Origin: Sphingomonas echinoides
GTDB lineage: Bacteria; Pseudomonadota; Alphaproteobacteria; Sphingomonadales; Sphingomonadaceae
Length of the DNA stretch: 64,000 bases
Direction: 5' to 3'
Assembly (NCBI RefSeq): GCF_029623395.1
Contig: NZ_JAPYKK010000002.1
Span: 62,001-126,000, forward strand
The notes beneath the pieces were generated by a model, which was not told where the DNA came from, did not search any database, and worked only from the letters and a program-made list of their open reading frames with translations. Shown here one piece after another: positions 37,852 through 46,873 of the stretch. The first letter of the stretch is position 1. Each line of letters begins with the position of its first letter. Both the position numbers and the translations under genes were made by a program.

Positions 37852-39729
37852 ATGGCGGACGGCGTCAGACAGGGGCGCGGCGGTATACCCGTCCGTCCGA
37901 CCACTTGGCGTGAGCGGCTGGGTGCACTGCGCAATCTACCACCCTTCCTTGCCATGGTCTGGGACAGCAGCCGGCTGCTAACTGCCACAACGGTCGCCGT
38001 GCGGCTGGTGCGAGCGCTTCTGCCCGTCGCGACGCTGTTCGTAGGCAAGCTTATTATCGACGAGGTCGTCCACCTTACCCATTTAACGGCACGTCCGGTT
38101 GGACTCGCGGGATGGCTGGGCTCCGGGCTGCTCGGTCGGCTGGAGGCACTTCTGCTGGCCGAGTTCGCTTTAGCGGTCGCTTCCGACCTCCTCGGCCGAA
38201 TCGTGTCGCTCGTCGACGGACTCCTCTCCGACCGTGTCAGCAATGACGCGAGCGTAAGGTTGATGGAGCACGCTGCTACCTTGGACCTCGCGGACTTCGA
38301 GGACGCAGCCTTCCAGGATCGCATGGATCGCGCGCGTATGCAGGCGAGCGGGCGCATGTCGCTGATGGGGCAGCTGTTCGGACAGGCCCAGGACATCGTC
38401 ACGGTCGCGACCTTCGCCGCGGGCCTGGTCGTTTACGCCCCGTGGCTGATCGTGCTGCTTGCGGTCGCCCTTGTGCCCTCGTTCCTCGGCGAAGCGCACT
38501 TTAACGCTCTAAGCTACGCGCTCAGCTACATGCGAACACCCCAGCGGCGGGAGCTGGATTATGTACGCCAGGTCGCCGCCAGCGCGGACACAGCCAAAGA
38601 GGTCAAGATCTTCGGCCTCAGCCCTTTTCTTATCGACCGCTATCGCACCATCTCACGCGACACTTACAGCGCGAGCCGACGGCTGGCGCTGCGCCGGGCG
38701 GTTTGGGGCTCGGGCTTCGCGGCTCTTGGCACGATCGCCTATTACGCCGCCTACGCCTACATTGCTTGGCGAGCAGTGACTGGGGCGATCACCATTGGCG
38801 ACCTCACTTTCCTTGCGGCCTCGTTCCTGCGGCTCCGCGGGCTACTGGAAGGACTGCTTACTGGCTTTTCTTCGACCGCCGGCCAAGCATTGTACATCGA
38901 CGACCTGTTCTCCTTCTTTCGGACCGAGCCCGGCATCCACTCACCGGAGGGAGCGCTGCCATTCCCCGATCCCGTTCGCCAAGGCTTCGTTTTCGAGAAT
39001 GTTGGCTTTCGCTATCCAAGCGCCGAACGATGGGCGGTACGGCACCTGTCCTTCACGCTGGGACCGGGCGAGGTGGTTGCACTGGTCGGTGAGAACGGCG
39101 CAGGCAAGACCACGCTCGTGAAGCTGCTGGCCCGGCTGTACGATCCGGTAGAGGGCCGCGTTCTGCTAGATGGACGCGACTTGCGCGAATACGATCTTGA
39201 CGGTCTGCGCGCCGCGATCGGCGTGATCTTTCAGGACTTTGTGCGGTACAATTTGCCTGCCGCCGACAACATCGCCGTCGGGCGCATCGAGGCGCGCGGA
39301 GATCGTGAGCGGATCGAGGCGGCAGCGTCCGCCGCGCTCGCCGACGATGTTGTTGCCAAACTGCCCGACGGTTACGACCAGATGATCGGCAAGCGGTTCC
39401 GGAACGGTGTCGACCTGTCCGGTGGCGAATGGCAGAAGATGGCGATCGCTCGCGCCTACATGCGCGATGCCCAGGTCTTGATCCTCGACGAACCTACCGC
39501 AGCGCTGGACGCGCGCGCCGAGTACGAGGTGTTCCAACGCTTCCGGGAACTGAGCACGGGACGCTCTGCGGTGCTGATCTCGCACCGCTTCTCCAGCGTT
39601 CGCATGGCAGACCGTATCTTAGTGCTTAGCGACGGCAAGGTGGAGGCATCAGGTACCCATGACGACCTGCTTGCTGCAGGGGGACGCTATGCTGAATTGT
39701 TCGAGCTTCAGGCCGCTGGCTATCGATGA
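37852..39729 (+). CDS. ABC exporter, fused membrane and ATPase domains
   Basis: A 625-residue half-transporter that should dimerise. Residues ~40-345 form a six-helix membrane domain. Residues ~380-620 form the ATPase with Walker A GENGAGKTT near 413, the signature LSGGEWQKM near 522, Walker B VLILDEPTAA near 542 and H-loop SHRFSSVRMADR near 577. The signature and Q-loop (IFQDFVRYN near 462) are as in MsbA- or lipid/peptide-exporter-like families. The ATG at 37852 follows a weak GGGGTAGC site. It stands alone between two repeat copies, so substrate clues from neighbours are lacking. Family assignment is firm; the cargo is unknown. Confidence 0.92.
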   Translation: MADGVRQGRGGIPVRPTTWRERLGALRNLPPFLAMVWDSSRLLTATTVAVRLVRALLPVATLFVGKLIIDEVVHLTHLTARPVGLAGWLGSGLLGRLEALLLAEFALAVASDLLGRIVSLVDGLLSDRVSNDASVRLMEHAATLDLADFEDAAFQDRMDRARMQASGRMSLMGQLFGQAQDIVTVATFAAGLVVYAPWLIVLLAVALVPSFLGEAHFNALSYALSYMRTPQRRELDYVRQVAASADTAKEVKIFGLSPFLIDRYRTISRDTYSASRRLALRRAVWGSGFAALGTIAYYAAYAYIAWRAVTGAITIGDLTFLAASFLRLRGLLEGLLTGFSSTAGQALYIDDLFSFFRTEPGIHSPEGALPFPDPVRQGFVFENVGFRYPSAERWAVRHLSFTLGPGEVVALVGENGAGKTTLVKLLARLYDPVEGRVLLDGRDLREYDLDGLRAAIGVIFQDFVRYNLPAADNIAVGRIEARGDRERIEAAASAALADDVVAKLPDGYDQMIGKRFRNGVDLSGGEWQKMAIARAYMRDAQVLILDEPTAALDARAEYEVFQRFRELSTGRSAVLISHRFSSVRMADRILVLSDGKVEASGTHDDLLAAGGRYAELFELQAAGYR

Positions 39730-39737
39730 TCCACCGT

Positions 39738-39797
39738 GACCCAAACTCTGACATTCAAACGCGCTTCCCCGTCTCCCACTTCCGGACGTTCATTCAT
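39738..39797 (+). repeat. 60-bp intergenic repeat, copy 3
   Basis: Begins nine bases after the ABC transporter stop codon. Starts GACCCAAACTCTGACATTCA and ends ACTTCCGGACGTTCATTCAT, close to the family consensus. Confidence 0.88.
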
Positions 39798-40317
39798 GAA
39801 GTCTAAACGTAGTTCCTCATGATCCGCGTTTGTTCGGGGTTCGACAGAACTGGGAACCCTGCTGCAATGGTTCCGGCAGCCGCTTGATCTATGACGCCCT
39901 GAATCGCGTTGCCGCCTCAGGCGATAGGTCTAAGCTGCTGATAACCTCGAGGGTCCCCCAAGGATCAACTTGGCCAGGGCTGCAGTTAAGGTCACCTCCG
40001 AACTGCAGCCCGCCTCCAGTAGCTAGCGATCGTTCAACGCCTGCCGCGCCGCAACGGTCAGCTCGCTGAAGGCGGACTGCCATCTTCCGCCCACCATGTG
40101 CCTGAATGTCTTGAACTGGGCGCTAGCTGCTGGTCCGCTTTGCGGCTGGCAAGACCCGCATCCGGCCATTCGAGGCGCCTTTTCAGATCCTCAACATCTG
40201 CCATTCGTTAATGCCATCTGGAGACTGGTTTCAAGGCAGGCGGATCGTCCGCGGAACGGCGATAGCTGGTGGAGAGCGGACATTGCGCATTGTTGCGGTT
40301 CCGCGCACGTCTCGGCA
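39798..40317. other. Gap between ABC exporter and lipoprotein genes
   Basis: About 520 bases with no convincing gene. A plus-strand frame into the lipoprotein gene is open from 40096, but that leader is not protein-like and the lipoprotein signal starts at 40318. Nothing else is recognised. Confidence 0.45.
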
Positions 40318-40788
40318 ATGAAAAGATCGATTGCACTCCTTTCCGTCGGTTTGGCAATTTCCGGGTGCGGAACGGGAGAGCGCCCGTTTCGAATGGTGCA
40401 GTTCTGCTTGGGCGACATGGGTCAGATTGCGACTATGAACACGGTGCTTCGGGAAGTCGCGGCAGCCAACAAGCTCCCGTTTTACGACAACAGCAAAGCA
40501 ACCGAAGCTGACCTTAACTCGGCGGCTAAGGTCCAGCACGACCTACCAGTGGCGCATCCGACCGTGAACGTCGGAACGGTAGGGCGCAATACAATGGGGT
40601 TTAGCGCAGGAAATTTTGCTGAGGCACCTTCACAGATCGTCGTCGGCTTCTCGAAAGGCGGCGACATCCCGAAGGCTCGAAAATTGTCCGATGACGTAGT
40701 GCAGGCGCTTTCAAGGCGGTGGAGCGTTCGCGAAGTGCCCGACGTGGAAACGAGCGGCGCATTCCCGTTGAAGGATTGCACCGGCTGA
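40318..40788 (+). CDS. Hypothetical lipoprotein
   Basis: A 156-residue predicted lipoprotein: MKRSIALLSVGLAISGCGTG has the basic start, hydrophobic core and lipobox Cys near residue 17. The mature part is small, mixed alpha/beta, with no recognisable domain (LGDMGQIATMNTVLREVAAA; QIVVGFSKGGDIPKARKLSD) and a Cys in the C-terminal KDCTG. It ends 55 bases before repeat copy 4 and starts without a strong ribosome site. No partner genes. Function unknown. Confidence 0.7.
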   Translation: MKRSIALLSVGLAISGCGTGERPFRMVQFCLGDMGQIATMNTVLREVAAANKLPFYDNSKATEADLNSAAKVQHDLPVAHPTVNVGTVGRNTMGFSAGNFAEAPSQIVVGFSKGGDIPKARKLSDDVVQALSRRWSVREVPDVETSGAFPLKDCTG

Positions 40789-40842
40789 CAGCCCTATGTC
40801 CGATATTGGGCGCAAGCGGAACGGCAGCTTTGCGTCCGCCAA

Positions 40843-40902
40843 GACCCAATAAGCGACACTCACAGGTCGTTTCCCCTCCCCTTAAATCGGACGCTCATTC
40901 AT
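40843..40902 (+). repeat. 60-bp intergenic repeat, copy 4
   Basis: Starts GACCCAATAAGCGACACTCA and ends TTAAATCGGACGCTCATTCAT. Lies between the lipoprotein and the EF-hand protein genes. The left flank CGGCAGCTTTGCG resembles that of copies 5 and 10, so the true unit may extend ~20 bases to the left. Confidence 0.87.
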
Positions 40903-41061
40903 CCTCTGGCTTTGGCGCGTGCTGGCGCGACAGCTCGGACGTCCGAGGGCGCGGCCTGGTCGAGAGCGACGGGAGACTTGCTACCTCGCATGTACTTCAA
41001 CGCGGCGGATGGAATTCAGATACTCGTCATCCCCACGTCATTCGACCCGTAGCACCCTCGC

Positions 41062-41547
41062 ATGATGGTGATTTTCTTTGCAGCATTCCTCGCGACCACA
41101 GTTGCCGATCCGGTCGGCGAAACCCGCGCGCAGAACGAAGCCAAGGCGCTGGCGCAGCATAACCGCCTCGATGCGAACCACGACGGCTTTGTGACCTATG
41201 CCGAGATGCTTGCTGCCAGCTTGGCCATGATCATGCCGAAAGCGCAGATCTCAGAGCAACTGCCGAACGATCGCATAGCCCATGCCGAGTTCGATCGCGC
41301 GGACAGCGATCACGACGGGCGAATATCGGCAGATGAAGCGGTCGCTGGTGCAAATAGGATATTCGACGAGGCCGACACGGATCATAACGGCCTCCTTACT
41401 CCGCAGGAGCGCGACGCCTACATGGCGCGCTGGCTTGCGGCCCTTCAGCGCGAAATCTCAACGTGGAAGAAACTGCCCTGCCAGCCCGGTGCGGCTTGTT
41501 CCACCGCGCACTATCGTAGCGGGAGTGCGTTAAAAAGAGGCCCGTAA
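41062..41547 (+). CDS. EF-hand calcium-binding protein
   Basis: A 161-residue protein with an N-terminal hydrophobic signal-like segment (MMVIFFAAFLATTVADP) and three canonical EF-hand loops: DANHDGFVTYAE near residue 38, DSDHDGRISADE near 81, DTDHNGLLTPQE near 105. Each has the D-x-D/N-x-D-G-x-I/V/L pattern for calcium. Two Cys near the C-terminus could pair after export. Likely a periplasmic or exported calcium-binding protein. It is followed 51 bases later by the aspartyl-protease-like gene, suggesting a two-gene unit. Confidence 0.88.
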   Translation: MMVIFFAAFLATTVADPVGETRAQNEAKALAQHNRLDANHDGFVTYAEMLAASLAMIMPKAQISEQLPNDRIAHAEFDRADSDHDGRISADEAVAGANRIFDEADTDHNGLLTPQERDAYMARWLAALQREISTWKKLPCQPGAACSTAHYRSGSALKRGP

Positions 41548-41598
41548 CGATCGCCACATTTGGCACATGGACGAGTGCCCCGTTCCAAGGATCGCAGG

Positions 41599-42651
41599 AT
41601 GGTTCGACAAAAAACTGCATTCATTTTGAGGTGCCTTGCCGTCAGCGGATTGCTTGCAGCGTCTCACTCGGCCGCCCAAGCCCAATCGGCATCAGTTCAG
41701 GTTCCGATCCGCGAGGTCGATCTGTCCGACGGAACGCGGCGCTACGTGGTGACGATCGAAATCGATGGCCACCGCATCGACGCCGGCCTCGATACGGGTT
41801 CGGTGGGGTTGCGCGTCCTTCCAGGCGTTGTCGACACTGCGGCGACGATGACGGTGGGACCGGTACAGCGATATAGCTACGGCGCCGGCACCTTTCTTGA
41901 GGGACCAGTGGTGCGAACAGCGGTTTCTGTGGGGGGCCTGCAGAACGGTGGCCGCTGGCAGATCATTCGTGCGATCGGATGTAGCGCTGCGCGTCCCGAT
42001 TGCCCTGCTGCCCACGTTGATCCACGCAAGTTCGGTATCCAGGGCAATGGCCTTGCCGGCGAGGGGTTTCGAGCGATCCTTGGTGTTGGCCTGGCAAACG
42101 CCGACCTGCCCAATCCATTTCAAGAGATCGGCGCGCACCGCTGGATCATCGAGCTTCCCAGGCCCGGCGAAACTTCTGGCGGGCGCCTGATCCTGAACCC
42201 AAGCGACGAACAGGTGGCCGGGTTCACACCGTTGCTGCTGGCGGATCCGCAGCGGTCGCGGGCGAACGACGCTGTGCGCGCATGTTTGGAGCACGACGGC
42301 GGAAAACCCATTTGTGCGCCGACGCTGATCGATAGCGGGGCCCCGGGGATCGAATTGGTCAACCACCGCGCTGACGCCGGCTGGACCGAGGGCGTGAGCG
42401 CGCGCCTAACCTTCGAACAACACGCTGATACGGCGCTGGGGATCCGCTTTAGCGTAGGCCGCAGGGCGCAAGCATCTCGGTTCGATGCAGTCGCCGATCC
42501 GCGGGTGGATGGCGTCCGCATCCGGTCGGGCCTGTTGACATATTTCGCCTACGACGTTCTCTACGATCCCGATTACGGCACGATCGCGGTCAAACCACGG
42601 CCGGCCTATTTAAATGGGGTTGCTGCAGTCGGTGGCGACCATTCAAATTGA
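41599..42651 (+). CDS. Secreted aspartyl-protease-like (pepsin/retropepsin-fold) protein
   Basis: A 350-residue exported protein. The signal peptide ends near residue 28 (SAAQAQ). Two catalytic-type motifs are visible: AGLDTGSVGLRVLP near residue 63 and PTLIDSGAPGIEL near residue 247. This two-lobe D-T/S-G arrangement is like eukaryotic pepsins. Four to six Cys residues could form disulfides. The ATG at 41599 has AAGGATCGCAGG upstream. It is probably co-transcribed with the EF-hand gene. Bacterial pepsin-like proteins are uncommon, and whether both Asp residues act as a pair is not proven. Could instead be a non-proteolytic domain. Confidence 0.7.
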   Translation: MVRQKTAFILRCLAVSGLLAASHSAAQAQSASVQVPIREVDLSDGTRRYVVTIEIDGHRIDAGLDTGSVGLRVLPGVVDTAATMTVGPVQRYSYGAGTFLEGPVVRTAVSVGGLQNGGRWQIIRAIGCSAARPDCPAAHVDPRKFGIQGNGLAGEGFRAILGVGLANADLPNPFQEIGAHRWIIELPRPGETSGGRLILNPSDEQVAGFTPLLLADPQRSRANDAVRACLEHDGGKPICAPTLIDSGAPGIELVNHRADAGWTEGVSARLTFEQHADTALGIRFSVGRRAQASRFDAVADPRVDGVRIRSGLLTYFAYDVLYDPDYGTIAVKPRPAYLNGVAAVGGDHSN

Positions 42652-42725
42652 CTCAGAAGCGACATCTTCGGTGCCCTCTCCTCGCGCCATTTCCAAGCCA
42701 GACGGAGCGGCTTCGCGGCTGTAAC

Positions 42726-42785
42726 GACCCACAAAGCGACATTCAGGGCCAACTTACCCTCTCTCAACTCCGGTCCTTGGTTCAC
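42726..42785 (+). repeat. 60-bp intergenic repeat, copy 5
   Basis: Starts GACCCACAAAGCGACATTCA and ends AACTCCGGTCCTTGGTTCAC. A somewhat divergent right end but the same spacing. Between the aspartyl-protease-like and DUF6880 genes. Confidence 0.82.
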
Positions 42786-42941
42786 CTCGTCCGAGCGGAG
42801 GGTTTGGGGCTTTAGTCGAGGCGGCTGAGCCGCGCCGGGCGCTGATCTCCGTCTCTCAAGTTGGCCGCTTCACACGGCTTTTGCCGGTCTTCAACTTGTC
42901 GCGCCGCTTGACGAATCGAGCCCTATTCGTGACGGAAAGGA

Positions 42942-44372
42942 ATGCCGTCCGAGACGACGTTGAATGCAAAGAACCTCGCAGCCCTTGGAGCCGAGCGCCT
43001 GGCGGAGCTGTTGCTAGACGTGACCGCCGGTGACGCTGCGGCCAAGCGCCGGTTGCGGCTCGAGCTGGCGAGCCGCGCCGGCGGTGACGTCGCGGGCGAG
43101 ATCCGCAAGCGGCTCGTCTCCATCGCCAGATCGCGCTCGTACGTCGACTGGCGCAAGGTGAAGGAACTCGCCCGTGACCTCGAGACGCAGCGCGAGGCGA
43201 TCGACGCCCATGTCGCGGCGAGGAGCCCGGGTGAGGCCTTCGACCTTCTTTGGCGTATGCTGGAGATGGCGCCCTCGATCTACGAGCGCTGCGACGACAG
43301 CAACGGCGCAATCGGCAGTGTTATCGCTTCCGCACGCGACGATCTCGCTGCGATCGCCGTTAAAGCCGGCAAGCCAGTCGGCGCATTGGCCGATCGGGTG
43401 TTCGCGGCGGTCTGCGCGAACGACTATGGCCAGTTCGATGAGTTGATTGGCCTGATGTCGCAGGCACTCGGGCCTGACGGGCTGAACCGGCTCAAAGCGC
43501 AGTTCGAGGAGTTGGCGGCCAACGCTCCCGTAGGCGACGCAGGCGGCGAACGCCGGATGATCGGGTTGAGTACGCGCGGGCCGATCTATCAGGACGATTA
43601 CGAGCAGGGTCGTCATGGACGCCTCGTTCGCTCGGCGCTGACCAAGATCGCAGACGAGCTTGGCGATGTCGACGGGTTCGCGGGCCGCTATTCGGACGGG
43701 GAACGCGCCAACCCTGCAATAGCAGCGGCGATCGCCGAGCGGATGCTGGCGGCCGATCGCGCCAGCGAGGCGCTTGCGGCGCTCGACGGGGCAGCTGACG
43801 GTTTTCGCCGAGGCGGCCACTGGCCCGATTGGCAGCGCGTACGGATCGAGGTGCTCGACGCCCTCGGACGATCCGACGAAGCGCAGGGCGAGCGCTGGCA
43901 ACTGTTCGAGCGCGGTCTCGATGCCGGGTACCTCCGGGCGCACCTCAAGCGGCTGCCGAATTTCGACGACATGGAGGCGGAGGAGCGGGCTCTCAGCTTC
44001 GCGTCACGCTTTACCAGCTTCCATCAAGCGCTCGCCTTCCTGATCGACTGGCCCGCGCTCGACCGCGCCGCAGGTCTCATCATGGTTCGGGCCAGCGAAC
44101 TCGACGGCAACCAATACTGGCTGCTGACCTCTGCCGCCGACGCGCTCGAGCAGCGCCATCCGCTCGCCGCCACGCTCGTGCTGCGGGCGATGATCGATTT
44201 CTCACTCGATGCCGCCAAATACAAGCGCTACGGCCACGCTGCCCGCCATCTCCAGACCTGCGAGAGTCTTGCCCGGCGGATCGACAATTTTGCCGGGCAT
44301 CCAAACCACGTCGAGTATGTGGCGGACCTTAAGCGGCGTCACGCACGTAAAAGCGGTTTTTGGGATGCTTAA
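42942..44372 (+). CDS. DUF6880 family protein
   Basis: A 476-residue, predicted all-helical protein of unknown function. TLNAKNLAALGAERLAELLLD at the N-terminus, followed by RLVSIARSRSYVDWRKVKEL near residue 57 and DNDYGQFDELIGL-like segments near 160, is the pattern of DUF6880 proteins, which appear TPR-like and are frequent in sphingomonads. No signal peptide or membrane segment. It starts at the ATG at 42942 near a GGAAAGGA site. Alone between repeat copies 5 and 6. Role unknown. Confidence 0.82.
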   Translation: MPSETTLNAKNLAALGAERLAELLLDVTAGDAAAKRRLRLELASRAGGDVAGEIRKRLVSIARSRSYVDWRKVKELARDLETQREAIDAHVAARSPGEAFDLLWRMLEMAPSIYERCDDSNGAIGSVIASARDDLAAIAVKAGKPVGALADRVFAAVCANDYGQFDELIGLMSQALGPDGLNRLKAQFEELAANAPVGDAGGERRMIGLSTRGPIYQDDYEQGRHGRLVRSALTKIADELGDVDGFAGRYSDGERANPAIAAAIAERMLAADRASEALAALDGAADGFRRGGHWPDWQRVRIEVLDALGRSDEAQGERWQLFERGLDAGYLRAHLKRLPNFDDMEAEERALSFASRFTSFHQALAFLIDWPALDRAAGLIMVRASELDGNQYWLLTSAADALEQRHPLAATLVLRAMIDFSLDAAKYKRYGHAARHLQTCESLARRIDNFAGHPNHVEYVADLKRRHARKSGFWDA

Positions 44373-44425
44373 GCGAATAGAGCGAGGCGGCATGAAGCGA
44401 ACGGTAACAAGATCGCGCCGCCTTC

Positions 44426-44485
44426 GACCCAGAAACGGTCATTAAGCCCTCACCCCGCCAGTCCCCATACCGGTCATTGGTTCAT
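44426..44485 (+). repeat. 60-bp intergenic repeat, copy 6
   Basis: Starts GACCCAGAAACGGTCATTAA and ends ATACCGGTCATTGGTTCAT. Lies between the DUF6880 stop and the convergent TetR gene's stop. Confidence 0.84.
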
Positions 44486-44529
44486 GTCTGTCGAGCGTGC
44501 AGCTACGCGAATTCGGACAGCACAAGGAG

Positions 44530-45105
44530 CTAGCTGGGGAGCGGCCCGGCCGCGCGGTAGCTTTCGACCAGGGCATCGAATACGGCGATGTCGGATCTGC
44601 TGCGGGCAATGATCTGTGCGCCGGCAACTGCCGCGTAGATTGCGCGCGCTCTTGCCTCGACGCTTTCCGGCGATCCAATCGCTGCGGCGGCAAGCTGTTT
44701 ACTGAGCCACGCCACGTTGACGTCGGCGAAAGCCTGTACCTGTTTGAGAACCGGCTCAGGCAGCTCGTCACGCTCGGCCGCCATGAAGCTGCTGAGGCAC
44801 ATCCGATTGTTACGCTCCAGAGACGCCCGGAAGATGCTCGGGTATCGTCGTAACGCGTCCCTCGCGTCCTTCGCGTCGGTGGATATCGCCTCGAGATCGC
44901 GGGCGATATCCACTTGGTAGCGACGGGCCACCGCCTCACCGAGCAACGCCTTGTTGGCGAAATAATAGTTGATGCTGGCCGCCTTGATGCCGACCGCTGC
45001 GGCAAGGTCGCGGAAGTTGATGCCGCCGTAGCCGCGCATCATCGCCGCCTCGCGTGCGGCCAGCAGGATCGCCTCCCGCGTATTCTCCTTCGTCGTTGCC
45101 GCCAT
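44530..45105 (-). CDS. TetR-family transcriptional repressor
   Basis: A 191-residue repressor with an N-terminal helix-turn-helix (residues ~9-55, ILLAAREAAMMRGYGGINF, VGIKAASINYYFANK) and a helical ligand domain. The ATG at 45105 is chosen because GGTGGAGGCG lies just upstream, though the frame is open to 45126. It is divergent from the GST gene. The 99-base gap contains a perfect 20-base palindrome at 45172-45191 that is the likely operator for both. Likely control: an electrophile releases the repressor and induces GST. Inducer unknown. Confidence 0.93.
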   Translation of the reverse strand: MAATTKENTREAILLAAREAAMMRGYGGINFRDLAAAVGIKAASINYYFANKALLGEAVARRYQVDIARDLEAISTDAKDARDALRRYPSIFRASLERNNRMCLSSFMAAERDELPEPVLKQVQAFADVNVAWLSKQLAAAAIGSPESVEARARAIYAAVAGAQIIARSRSDIAVFDALVESYRAAGPLPS

Positions 45106-45171
45106 CGTCACGCCTCCACCTGTCATATGCCAGACAGGGATTGACGAGGCAAGTTTTACGCCGCAGATACA

Positions 45172-45191
45172 TGCCTGTCATCTGACAGGCA
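45172..45191. promoter_or_regulatory. Probable TetR operator (perfect palindrome)
   Basis: TGCCTGTCA-TC-TGACAGGCA: two nine-base arms that are exact reverse complements around a 2-base centre. It sits between the divergent TetR and GST genes. A weaker CTGTC/GACAG pair lies at about 45120-45137, near the TetR start. Confidence 0.8.
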
Positions 45192-45204
45192 GGTGATGTG
45201 ATCG

Positions 45205-45921
45205 ATGAAAGCGAGACCTCCCATGGCCGATACGCTGGCGCTCTTCACCTCCCCTTCTGCTTTCCCTAATCCACAGCGGCTGCGCATTTTCATGCACGAG
45301 AAGGGCATCGCCGACCGGTTTGCCGAAACTGTGTACGACATGTCGCCTGTGGGTGATCAGCGCGGGTGGCGACACCTGAAGATGAACCCGTGGGGCGAAA
45401 CGCCGACGCTGGTGCTGGCGGACGGGTCGTTCCTGAGCGAGACGTCGGCTATCGCGCGCTACCTCGACGACAGCTTCGAAGGCCGCAAGGTCATGGGCGA
45501 GACGCCGATCGAGCGCGGCCTCGACCAGATGTGGGACAACCGGGTCTGGGTCCACATCCTCTATCCGATCGTCACCGCCTTCCACGTCCTGCACCAGGGC
45601 CTCGGGCCCAAGTTGGAACTGACGCACAACGCCGCATGGGGTGAGCATTCGCGCAAAGTGGCGCTTGCGCATGCAGCACTGGTCGACCGGCATTTTGCCG
45701 ACGGGCGGACGTGGCTGCTCGGCGGAGACAAACCGACCTTCTCGGACATCACGCTAGCCACCGCGATCGCGTTTTCCAAATACCCGGTGAACGCCACCCC
45801 GCTGGACGAGCGTTTTGAGCATATCGACGCGTTCTGGCGGCGGTGGCAGACCCGGCCGGCCTTCATGGCTGCCTACGCCGACGGGCAGAGCGGTGTTTCG
45901 GAACTGGATGACCGCTCCTAG
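45205..45921 (+). CDS. Glutathione S-transferase family protein
   Basis: A 238-residue (or 232, if the ATG at 45223 is used) enzyme. The N-terminal thioredoxin-like domain (residues ~8-85) has FPNPQRLRIFMHEKG, the cis-Pro segment GETPTLVLADG and the SETSAIARYLDD glutathione-binding helix. A C-terminal all-helical domain follows (residues ~95-220). Conjugates electrophiles with glutathione in the cytoplasm or acts as a reductase. It is divergent from the TetR gene with an operator-like palindrome between, and is followed by a VOC protein, suggesting a detoxification unit. Confidence 0.92.
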   Translation: MKARPPMADTLALFTSPSAFPNPQRLRIFMHEKGIADRFAETVYDMSPVGDQRGWRHLKMNPWGETPTLVLADGSFLSETSAIARYLDDSFEGRKVMGETPIERGLDQMWDNRVWVHILYPIVTAFHVLHQGLGPKLELTHNAAWGEHSRKVALAHAALVDRHFADGRTWLLGGDKPTFSDITLATAIAFSKYPVNATPLDERFEHIDAFWRRWQTRPAFMAAYADGQSGVSELDDRS

Positions 45922-45972
45922 CGTCCTCATCACCCGTATCTATTGAATAACGCCTTGAGCAGGAGAACAAGC

Positions 45973-46371
45973 ATGCTGTTTCATACTATGGTCGGATCAA
46001 ACGACATCGAACGATCGAAGCGATTCTACGATACGGTGCTTGGCACACTCGGTGTAGGTGAACCGATGCGGAATATCGCCGACAGCGGCCACACCCGGCT
46101 CATCTACAATAATGGCAACGGAACGAACTTCATCGTTAGCCAGCCAATCAACGATGAACCTGCGACCGTCGCGAACGGCAGTACCGTCGCCTTTTCATGC
46201 AACTCACCTGAGCAAGTAAAGCAGCTTCACGATGCCGCAGTTGCCAATGGGGGCACCTCGATCGAGGCCCCGCCTGGCCCACGCGAGACTGCGTCGATGG
46301 GGACGATCGAGCTCGCCTATTTTCGCGACCCCGATGGCAATAAGCTTTGTGGGATCCATTTCCCCAAGTGA
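45973..46371 (+). CDS. VOC/glyoxalase-fold protein
   Basis: A 132-residue vicinal oxygen chelate protein. MLFHTMVGSNDIERSKRFYD is the first beta-alpha-beta unit, SGHTRLIYN near residue 38 the second strand, and TIELAYFRDPDGNKLCGIH near residue 112 the C-terminal one with the typical PDGN turn. An AGGAGAACAAGC site precedes the ATG at 45973. It follows the GST gene by 51 bases and could process the same kind of electrophile. Metal ligands are not fully clear. Exact reaction unknown. Confidence 0.9.
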   Translation: MLFHTMVGSNDIERSKRFYDTVLGTLGVGEPMRNIADSGHTRLIYNNGNGTNFIVSQPINDEPATVANGSTVAFSCNSPEQVKQLHDAAVANGGTSIEAPPGPRETASMGTIELAYFRDPDGNKLCGIHFPK

Positions 46372-46873
46372 TATTGGCGCCGCACGTCAACTTTAAGGTG
46401 CCGCCCGTCGTAGCGTGGACGGGCGGCAGGCTCGTCACGAAGGACGGGCGGTAGACGGTACCGCTTTGAAGACCCAGTTGTGGACATTCACGAGCGACTC
46501 AGCGCTTCCCAAAAGTGGTCATCCGTTCATGTGGGTGTCGGGCCTGTCCGGGGGGCGGACTTTTGCTTTTAGGAATGACCTGAGCTGGGCCATTCCTGCC
46601 GTCCGCATGCGACATCTCGAACAGCGGCTCTTGTCGTATCCGGTCACTCACCCCTCTAAACTCGCGCCCGACTCCTGTCATTTATCAATGCCAGACGAAG
46701 TGCGACCAGTTTCGACCGCGACCCGCGTTCATAGTGTGCTTATCGGTACGGTCCTGGTCCTGCGTCAGTGATGGATCATCCTCCGGCCTCTCCCGTCGTT
46801 CAACTTAACGGCCAAAAGCCGTTGCTCCAACCGTCGAGCCTTGCCACTGTGACGACGGAAACAGGGGTAAACG
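46372..46873. other. Intergenic region with repeat copy 7
   Basis: About 500 bases without a gene. It contains repeat copy 7 at 46471-46530. A further stretch near 46640-46690 has a weak resemblance to the repeat but lacks the GACCC start, so it is not counted. Confidence 0.5.
46471..46530 (+). repeat. 60-bp intergenic repeat, copy 7
   Basis: Starts GACCCAGTTGTGGACATTCA and ends AAAGTGGTCATCCGTTCAT. Between the VOC and SHOCT-protein genes. Confidence 0.86.

Noticed and set aside
46631..46690. Additional repeat copy
   Set aside because: It contains GGTCACTC and a CTGTCATTTATC-like end at roughly the right distance but no GACCC start. Similarity is too weak to count.
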